Source: a virus. From it: a DNA stretch of 31,256 nucleotides. Every line of letters starts with the position of its first letter. Position 1 is the stretch's first letter. Both the position numbers and the translations under genes were made by a program. The stretch covers positions 1 to 31,256 of IMG/VR virus record IMGVR_UViG_3300009128_000088; one strand, given 5' to 3'. Below the pieces are notes generated by a model that was not told where the DNA came from, ran no database searches, and was given only the letters and a program-made list of their open reading frames with translations. This document shows, piece by piece, positions 1-7,921 of this stretch.

Positions 1-176
1 TTGATCGCCTTGGACGACGCCCCTAACGGGGTACCGACCACGTCGGCGGACGCAACGTCGGCGCGAGCGTAACCTGACTTCATACGGAGGACACGCACAA
101 ACAGGCAACGCCATCCGGCAGACAGAGCCGGGCCTGGTACCCTCAATACCGTTGATAGGTTCGCCCAAAACTGACA
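1..176. other. Left edge, no identifiable gene
   Basis: I find no gene here that I can support. On the minus strand a frame opens with ATG at 93 and runs off the left edge for about 31 codons, but it has no Shine-Dalgarno sequence. It could be the 5' end of a gene beyond the window or chance. It lies downstream of the tape measure terminator, so a gene here would need its own promoter, and none is obvious. Confidence 0.4.
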
Positions 177-244
177 AGATCGCCATTTCTACCTCAAAAC
201 GCGGGTCTGCCGCTACCCGCGTTTTAGGCAAGAAATGGCGATCT
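177..244 (-). terminator. Nested double hairpin at the end of the tape measure gene
   Basis: An outer perfect 14-bp inverted repeat (177-190 with 231-244) encloses an inner perfect 11-bp inverted repeat (196-206 with 215-225, arms AAAACGCGGGT and ACCCGCGTTTT, 8-nt loop). On the minus strand the inner stem ends in TTTT, as in an intrinsic terminator. The outer right arm overlaps the tape measure stop codon at 243-245. The inner stem has A and T runs on both sides, so it could act in both directions. I read it as the end of the late transcript. Confidence 0.8.
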
Positions 245-3137
245 ACACCACGACGGAGGGGGTGAAGTGCAGGTCGTGGACGGTCTCCTCGAGGTCCCTT
301 GTTCCCAAAGTGAGACGGGTTGATGCTCGAGCGCGGAGGGCGTTGATGGGGTTGGGTTGGGCTGCTTGGATCTCTCGGCCGATCAGCCTCGCCAGGCGGC
401 CCTCGTCGCGCCTGGCTACTGCCGGCGCCATGGTGAAGGCACCCGCTCGGCGTTGCTGGTCTTCGACTCCAGAGAGGAAGTGGCGGGCCAGGTCTCGGCC
501 GCTCTGTTTCGCGCCTCGGTCGTTCGCCGGATCATGGAACAGCCCACCGATCAACCCACCCGCCAGCGCACCGATCGGGCCACCCACCATGAAGCCCAAT
601 GCCGCCCCACTCAGCACCTTGCCGGCGGTTCCCCCGACGTTCATCCCCGCCGTCAACGCCAACGCCGGCAGGCTCAGGTTCAGGCCGCCGGTGGGCATGA
701 TCTGCTTTCCGAACAGCTCCCCGCCGCCCAACAGGCCGCCCGTCTTGCCGCCGAACATCCGCTTCATCAGCTTCCCGAACTGCCCCATTACGCTCCGCAT
801 GGTATCCCCGATAGTGGCTTCGTACACCGCCCGGGCCAGCATCTCCTTCAGGTCCTGGCCGGCTCGGCGGAACAGGTCCCCGAAGTCGCGCCGGCGGCCG
901 GACACCGCGCGGGCGAAGTTATTGGCAAACCGGTCCGTCATCTGGGCGAGCTCGCGATCGAGCCACCGCATGGACTCCGCCACCTTCTCCCGGCGCCCGC
1001 CCATGATGTTGCCGGGCGAGGGGATCCGCGGGAGCTGCGACAGGTCCATCCGCGGCATGCCCAACCCACCGCCCCACGGGTACTGATACCGCTTCGGCGG
1101 TGCCGGCCGCGTGTAGACTCGCTTCCCGAGGCCCAGATCACGCCCAGGCGTCGCCGGCGGCGGCATGTACCAGGTCGGCACCTCCTCCCCCTGGATCGCC
1201 GGCATATCGGCGAACGACCGCTGCCGCTCGCGGGCTCGGAAGCTCACCCCCGCCGGCGTCGCCGCCCGCGCCAACCGCCGCGCCGCCGACTGAACCACAC
1301 TCTCACTCGCCAACATCCCCGCCGCCAAGTTCTCACCGATTGCCCGTCCCGCTTCCTCCAGGCCGTACAGCGGCGAGGTAGGGTCCTTCGGATCCGAACC
1401 CGGCATCAGATTGCGGATCTTCTGCAACACGTTCCGGACGCTCTGCACCGTCGCCTTTGCCTGCGCCTTGATACCCGCCCCAATGTTCCGCATCAACGCC
1501 TTGCCGCCCTCATACATCCGCCCCAGGTACTCCGTCACCGCCGTCCAAGCGTTCTGCAGCGCCTCCGAAATCCGCCGCGCCAGCTCCTTCACTAAGCCAG
1601 TCATCAGCAGGATGGTCATATGCAACGGGTGGAACTTCTGCGACAGGAGCCCAATAGCTATCCCCACCGGGCCGAGCAGCTTCCACACACCCGTTAGCTT
1701 GGTGCTAAACAACATCACCGCACTCGCTACACTCGCCAACACACCCACCAAATGCGTCAGCGGCCCGGCTAACAGTGCGGCGTTCATCAAGAACTCCTGC
1801 GTCTTCGGGTTCAGATTATCGAACCAGTCCGACAGCTTCGTCACTCCACGAATCACCTTCGGCAGATGGCTCGCTATATCGCCCAGAGCCTTCCCAACCG
1901 ACTCCCCGAACCTCTTCAGCGACCCATCTTCCTCAAGCTTCTTCAGTTCATCCACCAAGTCCTTCACGCCCGTAGTCACACCAGGTAGCACCTCAGTCCC
2001 TACCACAATCAGCGCCGAGTCCACAGCCGCCTTGAGCCTATTGAACTCAAACTGAGCCGTCTTCCGCATCTTCCCGACAGCCTCACCGGTCGCCCCAGCC
2101 GCCTTCTGCATCTCCGCCAAGTCCGCCGCAAACATCTTCGCCCCCTCGCCCGTCAGCGCAAACGCACCCCGGACACTCCGGACGTTGCCAAACAGCGCCG
2201 TCAGCGCCTCTTCGTTGTCGCCGGCCTTCTGCTGGATCTCACCCAGGAACTCCGCGAACCCCTTCGACTTCAGCGCCGCAATGCTGAACTCCAGCCCCAA
2301 CGCCTCCGCCGCCTTCTTCGCCTGTGCGCTCGGCTTGATAACGTTCGCCAGCACCTGGTTCAGCGAGACAATGGCCGCTTCAGGGTTCAGTCCGCGCTTG
2401 GTCAGCGTGGCGAGCGCCGCCCCCAGCTCCTCGATAGTCACCTCCGCCTGCGCCGCCGAGCCTACCACCATGCCTAGGCTATTGGCAAGCTGTGGGAACT
2501 CGATGATGCCGCGATCGATGGTCTTGAACAGCACATCCGACACCCGGCCCGCCTGGTCCACTTCCATCCCATAGGCGTTCAGCGCCGCCGTGATCGTCCG
2601 CACCGCATCCGGCACCTCCGCCTGCCCCGCGATCGACGCTTCGGCCGCCACCCGCAGCAGGTCATAGGCGTCACTGGCATCTTCCACGCCCGAGCTCAGG
2701 ATCTGGTACTGCGCCGCCGCCAACTCGACGGCCGGCTTGCCCATCTCCACACTCAGCTCCCGGATCCGCTTGCCCAAGGCGCCCAGGTCGCGCTCGTTCA
2801 GCTTGGCAATGGTGTTCACATAGGCCATGCCCTGCTGAAACTTCGTCGCGCTACGCACCGCCAACCCGATCGGCGCCACCACCGAAGCCGTCATCACCGT
2901 ACCGAACCGCCGTAGGCCCTGGCTCACCCGGTCCAACCGGTCCGCCGTCGACCGCAGCCGCTTCTCCACGTCCTTCATCCGCGCCTCAAACCGCTTCGCC
3001 CCCCGCTCCGAATCGCGGCTGAACCCCTTCACCCCCTTCGTCAGCTTGCCCAACTGCCGCTCAACTTGCTTGAACGACCGATTCAGGCCCGACAGGGTGT
3101 CCGCATCAATCTCTATGACCAAGCGCTCAACAGCCAT
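243..3137 (-). CDS. Phage tail tape measure protein (TP901-type)
   Basis: This 964-residue protein is the tail length ruler, around which the tail tube polymerises. Residues about 75-330 carry the PhageMin_Tail/TP901 core: a helical block with repeated Ala-rich stretches and the phrase ATKFQQGMAYVNTIAKL. The N-terminus (about 25-75) is charged and probably coiled. A hydrophobic stretch lies near 455 and a long Gly/Ala-rich hydrophobic stretch near 825-867, as expected for a protein that meets the host membrane during DNA entry. I chose ATG at 3137 because GGAG lies 7 nt upstream and the sequence before it does not look like protein. It overlaps the preceding gene by 11 nt. It is the last gene before the terminator. 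Its position after the Dit/Tal-like genes, not before them, is unusual. Confidence 0.93.
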   Translation of the reverse strand: MAVERLVIEIDADTLSGLNRSFKQVERQLGKLTKGVKGFSRDSERGAKRFEARMKDVEKRLRSTADRLDRVSQGLRRFGTVMTASVVAPIGLAVRSATKFQQGMAYVNTIAKLNERDLGALGKRIRELSVEMGKPAVELAAAQYQILSSGVEDASDAYDLLRVAAEASIAGQAEVPDAVRTITAALNAYGMEVDQAGRVSDVLFKTIDRGIIEFPQLANSLGMVVGSAAQAEVTIEELGAALATLTKRGLNPEAAIVSLNQVLANVIKPSAQAKKAAEALGLEFSIAALKSKGFAEFLGEIQQKAGDNEEALTALFGNVRSVRGAFALTGEGAKMFAADLAEMQKAAGATGEAVGKMRKTAQFEFNRLKAAVDSALIVVGTEVLPGVTTGVKDLVDELKKLEEDGSLKRFGESVGKALGDIASHLPKVIRGVTKLSDWFDNLNPKTQEFLMNAALLAGPLTHLVGVLASVASAVMLFSTKLTGVWKLLGPVGIAIGLLSQKFHPLHMTILLMTGLVKELARRISEALQNAWTAVTEYLGRMYEGGKALMRNIGAGIKAQAKATVQSVRNVLQKIRNLMPGSDPKDPTSPLYGLEEAGRAIGENLAAGMLASESVVQSAARRLARAATPAGVSFRARERQRSFADMPAIQGEEVPTWYMPPPATPGRDLGLGKRVYTRPAPPKRYQYPWGGGLGMPRMDLSQLPRIPSPGNIMGGRREKVAESMRWLDRELAQMTDRFANNFARAVSGRRRDFGDLFRRAGQDLKEMLARAVYEATIGDTMRSVMGQFGKLMKRMFGGKTGGLLGGGELFGKQIMPTGGLNLSLPALALTAGMNVGGTAGKVLSGAALGFMVGGPIGALAGGLIGGLFHDPANDRGAKQSGRDLARHFLSGVEDQQRRAGAFTMAPAVARRDEGRLARLIGREIQAAQPNPINALRARASTRLTLGTRDLEETVHDLHFTPSVVV

Positions 3138-3708
3138 CACCGCACTCCAGTTCCGCGCCTGGCTCACGTTCCTCAACGGACGGCAACGGCTCCAACACAC
3201 AGAACCGCCGCAGTCCGAACCGCTCAACCCGCGGGTCCTCGCTCGGCACCCTCCGCAGGTCAAGGTCGAAGTGACATTGTATACGGGTCTCCGTATTCGT
3301 GCTGATCCACTGCGCCTGCCGGATGGACAGCGCATGTGCCGGCGGGTACTCCAGCACCGTCCGCTTGGCGCCGCTCACCAGGTCCGCCAGATGCTGCCAC
3401 GCCGGCTCCGTCATCCCCTCCAACGCCAGCCCCATCAGCAGCACCCCGTCCGGCGCCGGATCCAGCCACTCCCTCTCCACGTTCTGGAATGGCACGTCAT
3501 AGCCAGTCTCCACCCCGAATCCAATATCCACGCCAGGCCCCACCAGCGTAATGTCCACGAAGTTCATCGGCCCGCCCTGTGCCGCAATCCCTCGCCCTAC
3601 GGCGCCGATCTCCAGCAACTCCGCGCAGTGGTAAGCCAGCAGGTCGGCCGCGATCGCATACCGCAACCGAAACGGCTCCGAATCCAGATACTCCCAACGC
3701 CCGCTCAC
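3127..3708 (-). CDS. Unknown protein, faint methyltransferase-like pattern
   Basis: This 193-residue protein begins with GTG at 3708, overlapping the stop of the methyltransferase gene (GTGA) and preceded by AGGAGGTG. I do not recognise a family with confidence. Residues about 10-45 read like the start of a class I SAM-binding fold (a helix, then LLEIGAVGRGIA). A later DGVLLMGLALEG strand-like segment could be the next core strand. Glycine spacing in the presumed SAM loop is poor, so it may be a degenerate or inactive relative of its upstream neighbour. It sits between that methyltransferase and the tape measure gene, in the same coupled operon. A tail-assembly role is equally possible. Confidence 0.7.
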   Translation of the reverse strand: MSGRWEYLDSEPFRLRYAIAADLLAYHCAELLEIGAVGRGIAAQGGPMNFVDITLVGPGVDIGFGVETGYDVPFQNVEREWLDPAPDGVLLMGLALEGMTEPAWQHLADLVSGAKRTVLEYPPAHALSIRQAQWISTNTETRIQCHFDLDLRRVPSEDPRVERFGLRRFCVLEPLPSVEEREPGAELECGDGC

Positions 3709-4352
3709 CCCGCCACCTCCTTGATAACCCGAACCACCGCCACCCCGTTCCGGATCGGCCAATCCATCAGCTCGAAATGCCCCGGTAGCTCCCGGATCAG
3801 CCGGACCAGGTAGCGCACGCCAAAGGAGCTGTGCTTGGAATCGTGCAGGGTCACCACTGAGCCCCGATGCAGCCACGGCTGCACCGCCCAGAAGTCGGAG
3901 CTCACATACTCCCACCGGTGGTCCGCATCGATGTGCAGGTAGTCTATCCGCGGGTCATTCTCCCCCCTGGGCAATACCTCAAACAGCGCCTCCCACGTCC
4001 CCTCCACGATCTCAATCTCCGGGAAGTTCCGCCGCAGCGGCCCCGGGTCCCCGTCCTCGCCCGGATCCACAAAGTAGTCCGGCTTGCCCCCGTCCGCCCC
4101 CTCCGTATTCGCATCCACGATAATCGTCCGCCGCGGCAACGCCTCCGCCGCCTGCTGTCCCAGGCTCATCCACTTCGCCACATACCCCGAGCCCGTCCCT
4201 AGGCACACACACACCCGGGCCCGCATCAGATACGGCAACGTGGCATACAGCAACCCCGCCCCCTGATAATCCCCGTCCGCACCATGCCCACGGGCAAACC
4301 GCTCCCCCTCGAGCACTTTCGCCACTGTTCCACTGTTCAGCAGCTCTCGCAT
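3705..4352 (-). CDS. Class I SAM-dependent methyltransferase (Methyltransf_24-like)
   Basis: This 215-residue protein has a glycine-rich SAM loop at about residues 50-57 (CLGTGSGY), an acidic strand end at about 77-80 (IIVDA), the family phrase HIDADH at about 140-145 followed by a helix, and VTLHDS at about 167-172. This pattern is typical of the Methyltransf_24/TylF-like group, which often methylates sugars or small molecules with help from a divalent metal. That suggests O-methylation of a glycan or virion component, but the substrate is unknown. ATG at 4352 lies just after the XRE gene stop (4360); no clear Shine-Dalgarno is present, so it probably depends on coupling. Further upstream starts would overlap the regulator. 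Confidence 0.85.
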   Translation of the reverse strand: MRELLNSGTVAKVLEGERFARGHGADGDYQGAGLLYATLPYLMRARVCVCLGTGSGYVAKWMSLGQQAAEALPRRTIIVDANTEGADGGKPDYFVDPGEDGDPGPLRRNFPEIEIVEGTWEALFEVLPRGENDPRIDYLHIDADHRWEYVSSDFWAVQPWLHRGSVVTLHDSKHSSFGVRYLVRLIRELPGHFELMDWPIRNGVAVVRVIKEVAG

Positions 4353-4359
4353 TTCTGGG

Positions 4360-4581
4360 TCACGCTGCCGCCTCCAACTCCTCCAGCCCCACACGAAGAA
4401 CACCCCGCATGATCTCCTTCGCGCGTTCTGGTTCCACTCGGCGCTCCCCACGTTCAATTTTGCTCAAGTGACTCTTGCTCAGACCCGACGCCTCGGCGAC
4501 TCGTTCACCATCGAGCCGAAGCACTGATCGAACGACCCGAATGTCCGTGGCCCCATAATCCTCGAACGCTTTGGTTGGCAT
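4360..4581 (-). CDS. XRE-family helix-turn-helix regulator
   Basis: This 73-residue protein is little more than a Cro/C1-type HTH. The core lies at about residues 28-50, with GERVAEASGLSKSHLSKIERGERR as the recognisable turn and recognition helix (split here: VAEASGLSKSHL, then SKIERGERR). A strong ribosome site (AGGAGG, 5 nt from ATG) fixes the start at 4581. It heads a small operon (regulator, methyltransferase, unknown protein, tape measure) that follows its own promoter candidate and a leader hairpin. It probably controls this transcript or another phage promoter. A DNA-binding regulator placed between tail genes is unusual. Confidence 0.88.
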   Translation of the reverse strand: MPTKAFEDYGATDIRVVRSVLRLDGERVAEASGLSKSHLSKIERGERRVEPERAKEIMRGVLRVGLEELEAAA

Positions 4582-4613
4582 CGTCTCCTCCTGTCTCCAT
4601 CAGCAGTCAGGCA

Positions 4614-4680
4614 CAAAAAAACGGTTAGCTCGGCACACGCCAATCGCTGTGAAACGATTCGCGCCTGCCGGTCTAACCGT
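4614..4680 (-). terminator. Large leader hairpin with T7 tract upstream of the XRE gene
   Basis: On the minus strand an outer 8-bp stem (ACGGTTAG at 4680-4673 with CTAACCGT at 4628-4621) encloses a CGGCA/TGCCG stem and an inner imperfect stem around AATCG/CGATT. Seven T follow directly (4621-4615). This is a textbook intrinsic terminator in form, but it lies between a promoter candidate and the XRE start at 4581. Read-through would be needed to express the regulator and the tape measure gene, so it may work as an attenuator or as the 3' end of a small RNA. Confidence 0.72.
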
Positions 4681-4763
4681 TGATGGTGTCGCGGACCGAC
4701 TCTTGTTGAGTTGTGGTGGGACATGCGCTCTCGCCTTCGCGAGTTCGCTCCCACACATGTCGT

Positions 4764-4774
4764 ATGATAGCACA
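4764..4774 (-). promoter_or_regulatory. Extended -10 promoter candidate for the XRE/tape measure operon
   Basis: The minus strand reads TGTGCTATCAT, giving TGnTATCAT (extended -10, one mismatch from TATAAT). No good -35 box is seen 16-18 bp upstream. A start about 7 nt downstream would give a leader of roughly 140 nt ending in the T7 hairpin. Confidence 0.45.
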
Positions 4775-4886
4775 GCCTGGGGATTTGGGGTCTGTTCTAT
4801 TGTGCGGATCCGGCCCGATCGGCGCCTCATCACCGCCAATTTCTGCCCCGAAGCGGCAACAATGCGGCAAGTTTGCGCTGAAGAAA

Positions 4887-4939
4887 GCCCCTCCGGAGTT
4901 GGCCGGCGGCGCGGTACCGGCTCAGTACTCCGGAGGGGC
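4887..4939 (-). terminator. Intrinsic terminator after the tail operon
   Basis: A perfect 13-bp inverted repeat (4887-4899 with 4927-4939, arm GCCCCTCCGGAGT) with a 27-nt loop is followed on the minus strand by TTTCTT. It begins 45 nt after the stop of the 108-residue gene at 4984. It ends the transcript that carries the tail tube, Dit, Tal and chaperone genes. Confidence 0.72.
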
Positions 4940-4983
4940 AAAACGCCAAGGAACCGCCTGCGGTTCCCCGCGCCAACAAGCCG

Positions 4984-5310
4984 TTACGGCGCCAGCGGCA
5001 GCCGGTCCGGATCGTACTGCGTGCCCGCACGGAGCTTGGAGAACACCGGCTCCGTGGTCACGACAAGCACCAACGCCAACAGAATCGGCAGCGGGCCGAC
5101 CTTCTTGTCGTGTGGATCCGCGATCAGCCGGCCGTTGTGCATGACGGAACCGTTCAGTTCACAATCGAGCAGGTCGTACATGTTGCCGAACCGCTTCCAG
5201 AAACACGGTCGAGCCAATATCGCTGTCACGTCCGCCCACCCCTCGATGGACTCTCGCAGTTCCTTCTTGTCCACAAACCGGCTCAACAGCGTCCAGATCG
5301 CTTCTCTCAT
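4984..5310 (-). CDS. Hypothetical protein, 108 residues
   Basis: I do not recognise a family. The N-terminal two thirds look helical and charged (an EGWADVTAILARPCFWKRF segment near residues 22-41). A hydrophobic run near residues 73-87 (PLPILLALVLVVTTEP) could be a membrane segment or a buried helix. It starts with ATG overlapping the previous stop (ATGA) and ends 45 nt before a terminator, so it is the last gene of the tail operon. By position it could be a tail assembly accessory protein. Confidence 0.7.
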   Translation of the reverse strand: MREAIWTLLSRFVDKKELRESIEGWADVTAILARPCFWKRFGNMYDLLDCELNGSVMHNGRLIADPHDKKVGPLPILLALVLVVTTEPVFSKLRAGTQYDPDRLPLAP

Positions 5311-5459
5311 CTCAGCACCTCACCAACCTTAGCCTGCGGCCCCTGCCGATACTCCTGGCCCCGCTCTCGTCGCCAGCACCCCTTCCCCTCCGCCTCCGCC
5401 AGCCGCTTCTGCCACCACCGCCAAGCGCGGAAGTCCGCTTCCACCTCCGGCAGCGTCAT
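5307..5459 (-). CDS. Small coupled protein, 50 residues
   Basis: ATG at 5459 overlaps the stop of the chaperone candidate (ATGA) and its own TGA at 5307-5309 overlaps the next ATG at 5310 in the same way. This exact double coupling is the main evidence that it is a gene. The product is basic and tryptophan-rich (FRAWRWWQKRLAEAEGK near residues 10-26), probably one amphipathic helix. Small proteins in this position, just after the first tail chaperone, sometimes represent the second chaperone (gpT-like) of siphophages. Here it is a separate overlapping gene, not a frameshift product. Confidence 0.75.
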   Translation of the reverse strand: MTLPEVEADFRAWRWWQKRLAEAEGKGCWRRERGQEYRQGPQAKVGEVLR

Positions 5460-5932
5460 CGTAGGTATTTCGCATCGATGCTCACCGCAGTGGACTCGGA
5501 GGAACCAGAAGACGCATCCCCAATCACTGGCGGCTCCGCCGTCTCCTCTGGGCGGGGTGGGCCGGCGCCCTCGGGCTCGGCGTCCGGAGGGTTTCCCGCC
5601 TCACTCTCCTCCTGCACCGCCAGCCCGGAACGTTCCATGATCTGCTCGAGCACCGCCGTAGCCGTACCATCCACCAACGCCTTCGCCGGCACGTGCTTCA
5701 TCAGGTCCTCTTCCGTCATGTTCCGCCCCTCCGTCGTCGACCCCACCGACAGGCACAGGAACCAAGCCGCATCCGTTATCCCGCCGAACTTGATGTCTCC
5801 CAACCCCCCGAACTTCTTCTCAATCTTCGACAGCGCCAACAGGTCAAGCGGCCAGAACTTCAACCCCCAAGCCTCCACCGCCTGAGGAATCGCCTCCGCC
5901 AAAGTTCCCTGCGTCTCCGTCTCCTGCGTCAT
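5456..5932 (-). CDS. Tail assembly chaperone candidate
   Basis: This 158-residue protein has a folded N-terminal part (1-100: an AWGLKFWPLDLLALSKIEKKFG segment, a short AWFLCLSVGS helix, then a helical VPAKALVDGTATAVLEQIM segment; phrases shortened) and a disordered Pro/Glu-rich tail. That layout, its size, and its place before the tape measure gene fit siphophage tail chaperones. I see no obvious slippery heptamer at its 3' end, and the next frame is opened by an ATGA overlap instead. A purine-rich stretch with GGAGG lies upstream of ATG 5932. The family call is by layout and context. Confidence 0.62.
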   Translation of the reverse strand: MTQETETQGTLAEAIPQAVEAWGLKFWPLDLLALSKIEKKFGGLGDIKFGGITDAAWFLCLSVGSTTEGRNMTEEDLMKHVPAKALVDGTATAVLEQIMERSGLAVQEESEAGNPPDAEPEGAGPPRPEETAEPPVIGDASSGSSESTAVSIDAKYLR

Positions 5933-5945
5933 TACCTCAACCTCC

Positions 5946-6001
5946 AGCTCTTCGCCCTTCTTCAGCGTTTCCGCTCTTCCGCGCTTCCGCGTTAGCCGTT
6001 A
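5946..6001. repeat. Degenerate GCG/TTCCGC repeat (family B)
   Basis: Plus-strand units such as CGTTTCCGCTCTTCCGCG repeat imperfectly across this junction between the Tal-like gene and the chaperone candidate. Read on the minus strand the repeat is purine-rich (GGAAGAGCGGAAACGC). Related tracts occur at 10176, 15655, 17205 and 17295. Confidence 0.7.
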
Positions 6002-7921
6002 CCGCGAAGCACGTACCACCTGCTTCTGCGCACTCTCCGCCACCGCCTGAATCATCTTCGTCAACCGCGCCGGCTCCGAGCCCGCAAAGATCGTCTGCTC
6101 GATGTTGCCGCCCTCGAGACGACACCGCACCGTCGTCACCGCCAGATCATCAATCGTCTCATCCGTGCCCAGCACCCGGAACATCCGCCCAGGCTCCACG
6201 TACCACGGGTCTTCTTGCCGGGTCGTCAGTTGGCACTCTACCGTATGCTGAGGCGTGGAATAGCTCGTCAGCAGCCCGACGGCCAACTCCTGGGTCTCAT
6301 AATGATCGCGGCCCTCCGGGAACGTGATCACCTTCACCCGCGGCCCGTACCGCGTGATGGACAGCGCTTCGTCGGAGTCTTCGGAGAAGCCCGTCTCGGG
6401 CACCGGCACGCCCTCAATCAGGTAGCAATGCCCCGCCAACGGCGAGGGCATGGACCCCGGCGCCAGGTTCACGTCGAAGTACCCGTTCCCCCAAGCCTTG
6501 ATGGTCGACGCCACGCTGCTCTGGGCGAAGCCAAAGAAGTTCACCGTCTGCCCGGTACCAAGCCCGAGGGTGGTCCAGTCGATATTCTCCGTGTACACGC
6601 GCGTACCGCCGGATCCGTCCGACACCTCGGTAGCCGTGCACACGCCCCACGCCTCCGCCTGAAGGAGCGAGCACCCGGGCACCAACGGAATCCCATCCGC
6701 CCCGCCCATCTCCAGCGCCTGCGCCACCTCCACCAGGTCCGACCCGTATCCTGGCGGCAGCCACCGGAACCCGTCGAACTGCAGCTCCGACGCCCCCGCC
6801 TGGAAGAACTGGATGCCAACGAAGTACTGCCCGCCCGTCCCCGCCCCCCACGTCTCCGTGAATAGGCGCCAACGCCCGTCATTCGTGATCGTGTGCGCAG
6901 CCGGGCTAACCCCTATCGCTCCCCAGGTAGGGTCTGCCGTGAAGAACTTGAAGTCCTTCGACCCCGCCCCCGTGTTGCGGGCCCACACCTGGAACGTATA
7001 GCCCGACACCCCGTCGAACTGCGTCGGGTCGGCAGTGTGAAGATACGCATTCGCCGCGAAGCCCGCCGTGGTCGTCACATGGGCACACCTCAGCCCGTGG
7101 AGCCCGATCGCCTCGCCCGACGACACCGACAGCGAGATGTTCGCCCCGTTGAGCGACCACTGCTTGTAATCGACCGCCTCCACATCCTCGAAGCTCTGAT
7201 CCCTGATCCGCGACGTGAGCCGATCCCCCGGCGTCGGGATAATCAGCGCCACGTTCATCAGGTTGCGGGCATCCTTATGCAACTCGAGCCGGTCCATGTC
7301 CCGTACCTGGGCGGGGTAGAACGTCGCCGTATGCCGCTGCCCCATCTCGATCGTCTCCGTCCCCGAGTTATCGTACATCCGCCAATAGGTAACCCCATCC
7401 GTCGCCCGGACGATACGCTCGATCACCTGCGACAGCGTTTGGTTTCGGCCATCGAACTCCTGATACGTCTGCCCCGTGTTGGTAGCACTCGCCGTCATGT
7501 CGGCAAGCCGCCGGTTCACCCGCGAAGCCACCTTGGCAGCCCACTCGAACAGGAACCGATAATCCTCCGCCCCGCCCGACACCGACCGGTCCGCATCCAC
7601 CGGCGTCGCCCCGATCAAGTCCGCCACCCCCTGCGCCTGAAACGATACCAGCTCCCCGTGCACCAAATCCCGAACCGTCTTCACAATCGCCCCGCGCCAC
7701 CAAACCGTCCCGTCCGAATCGTCCAGGACGTCGACCTCATCCCCCTCCTCGAGCGCAGGCCGAGGGTCAAGCTGCGAATCCGGATCCACCACAAACGAAG
7801 CCAACCCCACCCAATTGCCAGCATCCTTCAGCTCCAACTCGACGGCACCAAGCAGCGGCGTGAGGTCGCAGATGCGGCTCCGTCCCGAGCTCCACGGTTC
7901 AAAGGCGATCACCCGCAGCAT
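5999..7921 (-). CDS. Tail tip protein, Tal-like, with carbohydrate-binding-like insert
   Basis: This 640-residue protein has an N-terminal part (about 1-130) rich in beta strands with LEEGDEVDVLDDSDGTVWWRG, the sort of small barrel found in phage baseplate hub and tail-associated proteins. Residues about 245-395 read like a CBM/galactose-binding jelly roll: an opening SFEDVEAVDYKQW, a GLRCAHV core, FQVWARN, and a final LQFDGFRWLPPGYG. The C-terminal part returns to hub-like sequence. I infer a tail-tip protein that contacts the host surface, perhaps a glycan. The start at 7921 overlaps the DNA methyltransferase stop (TGATG). It precedes the chaperone and tape measure genes, the reverse of the usual order. 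Confidence 0.75.
   Translation of the reverse strand: MLRVIAFEPWSSGRSRICDLTPLLGAVELELKDAGNWVGLASFVVDPDSQLDPRPALEEGDEVDVLDDSDGTVWWRGAIVKTVRDLVHGELVSFQAQGVADLIGATPVDADRSVSGGAEDYRFLFEWAAKVASRVNRRLADMTASATNTGQTYQEFDGRNQTLSQVIERIVRATDGVTYWRMYDNSGTETIEMGQRHTATFYPAQVRDMDRLELHKDARNLMNVALIIPTPGDRLTSRIRDQSFEDVEAVDYKQWSLNGANISLSVSSGEAIGLHGLRCAHVTTTAGFAANAYLHTADPTQFDGVSGYTFQVWARNTGAGSKDFKFFTADPTWGAIGVSPAAHTITNDGRWRLFTETWGAGTGGQYFVGIQFFQAGASELQFDGFRWLPPGYGSDLVEVAQALEMGGADGIPLVPGCSLLQAEAWGVCTATEVSDGSGGTRVYTENIDWTTLGLGTGQTVNFFGFAQSSVASTIKAWGNGYFDVNLAPGSMPSPLAGHCYLIEGVPVPETGFSEDSDEALSITRYGPRVKVITFPEGRDHYETQELAVGLLTSYSTPQHTVECQLTTRQEDPWYVEPGRMFRVLGTDETIDDLAVTTVRCRLEGGNIEQTIFAGSEPARLTKMIQAVAESAQKQVVRASR

Larger units (their letters stand above)
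4582..4983. other. 402-bp gene-free regulatory island inside the tail module
   Basis: This stretch contains, in minus-strand order: the terminator at 4939-4887 for the upstream tail operon, a GGAACCGC/GCGGTTCC hairpin at 4950-4967, an extended -10 promoter candidate at 4774-4764, and a large hairpin followed by seven T at 4680-4615. A 54-codon frame from ATG at 4756 runs through the leader into the terminator but has no ribosome site; I do not call it a gene. The island separates tail genes that would normally be one operon. Confidence 0.75.

Noticed and set aside
4600-4756. 54-codon leader frame (MCGSELAKARAHV...)
   Set aside because: No ribosome site, and it passes through a terminator hairpin; repeated NRF phrases come from the inverted repeat, not from protein selection.
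5440-5470. Programmed frameshift at the chaperone gene end
   Set aside because: I looked for a slippery heptamer before the stop and saw none; the next frame has its own ATGA start.
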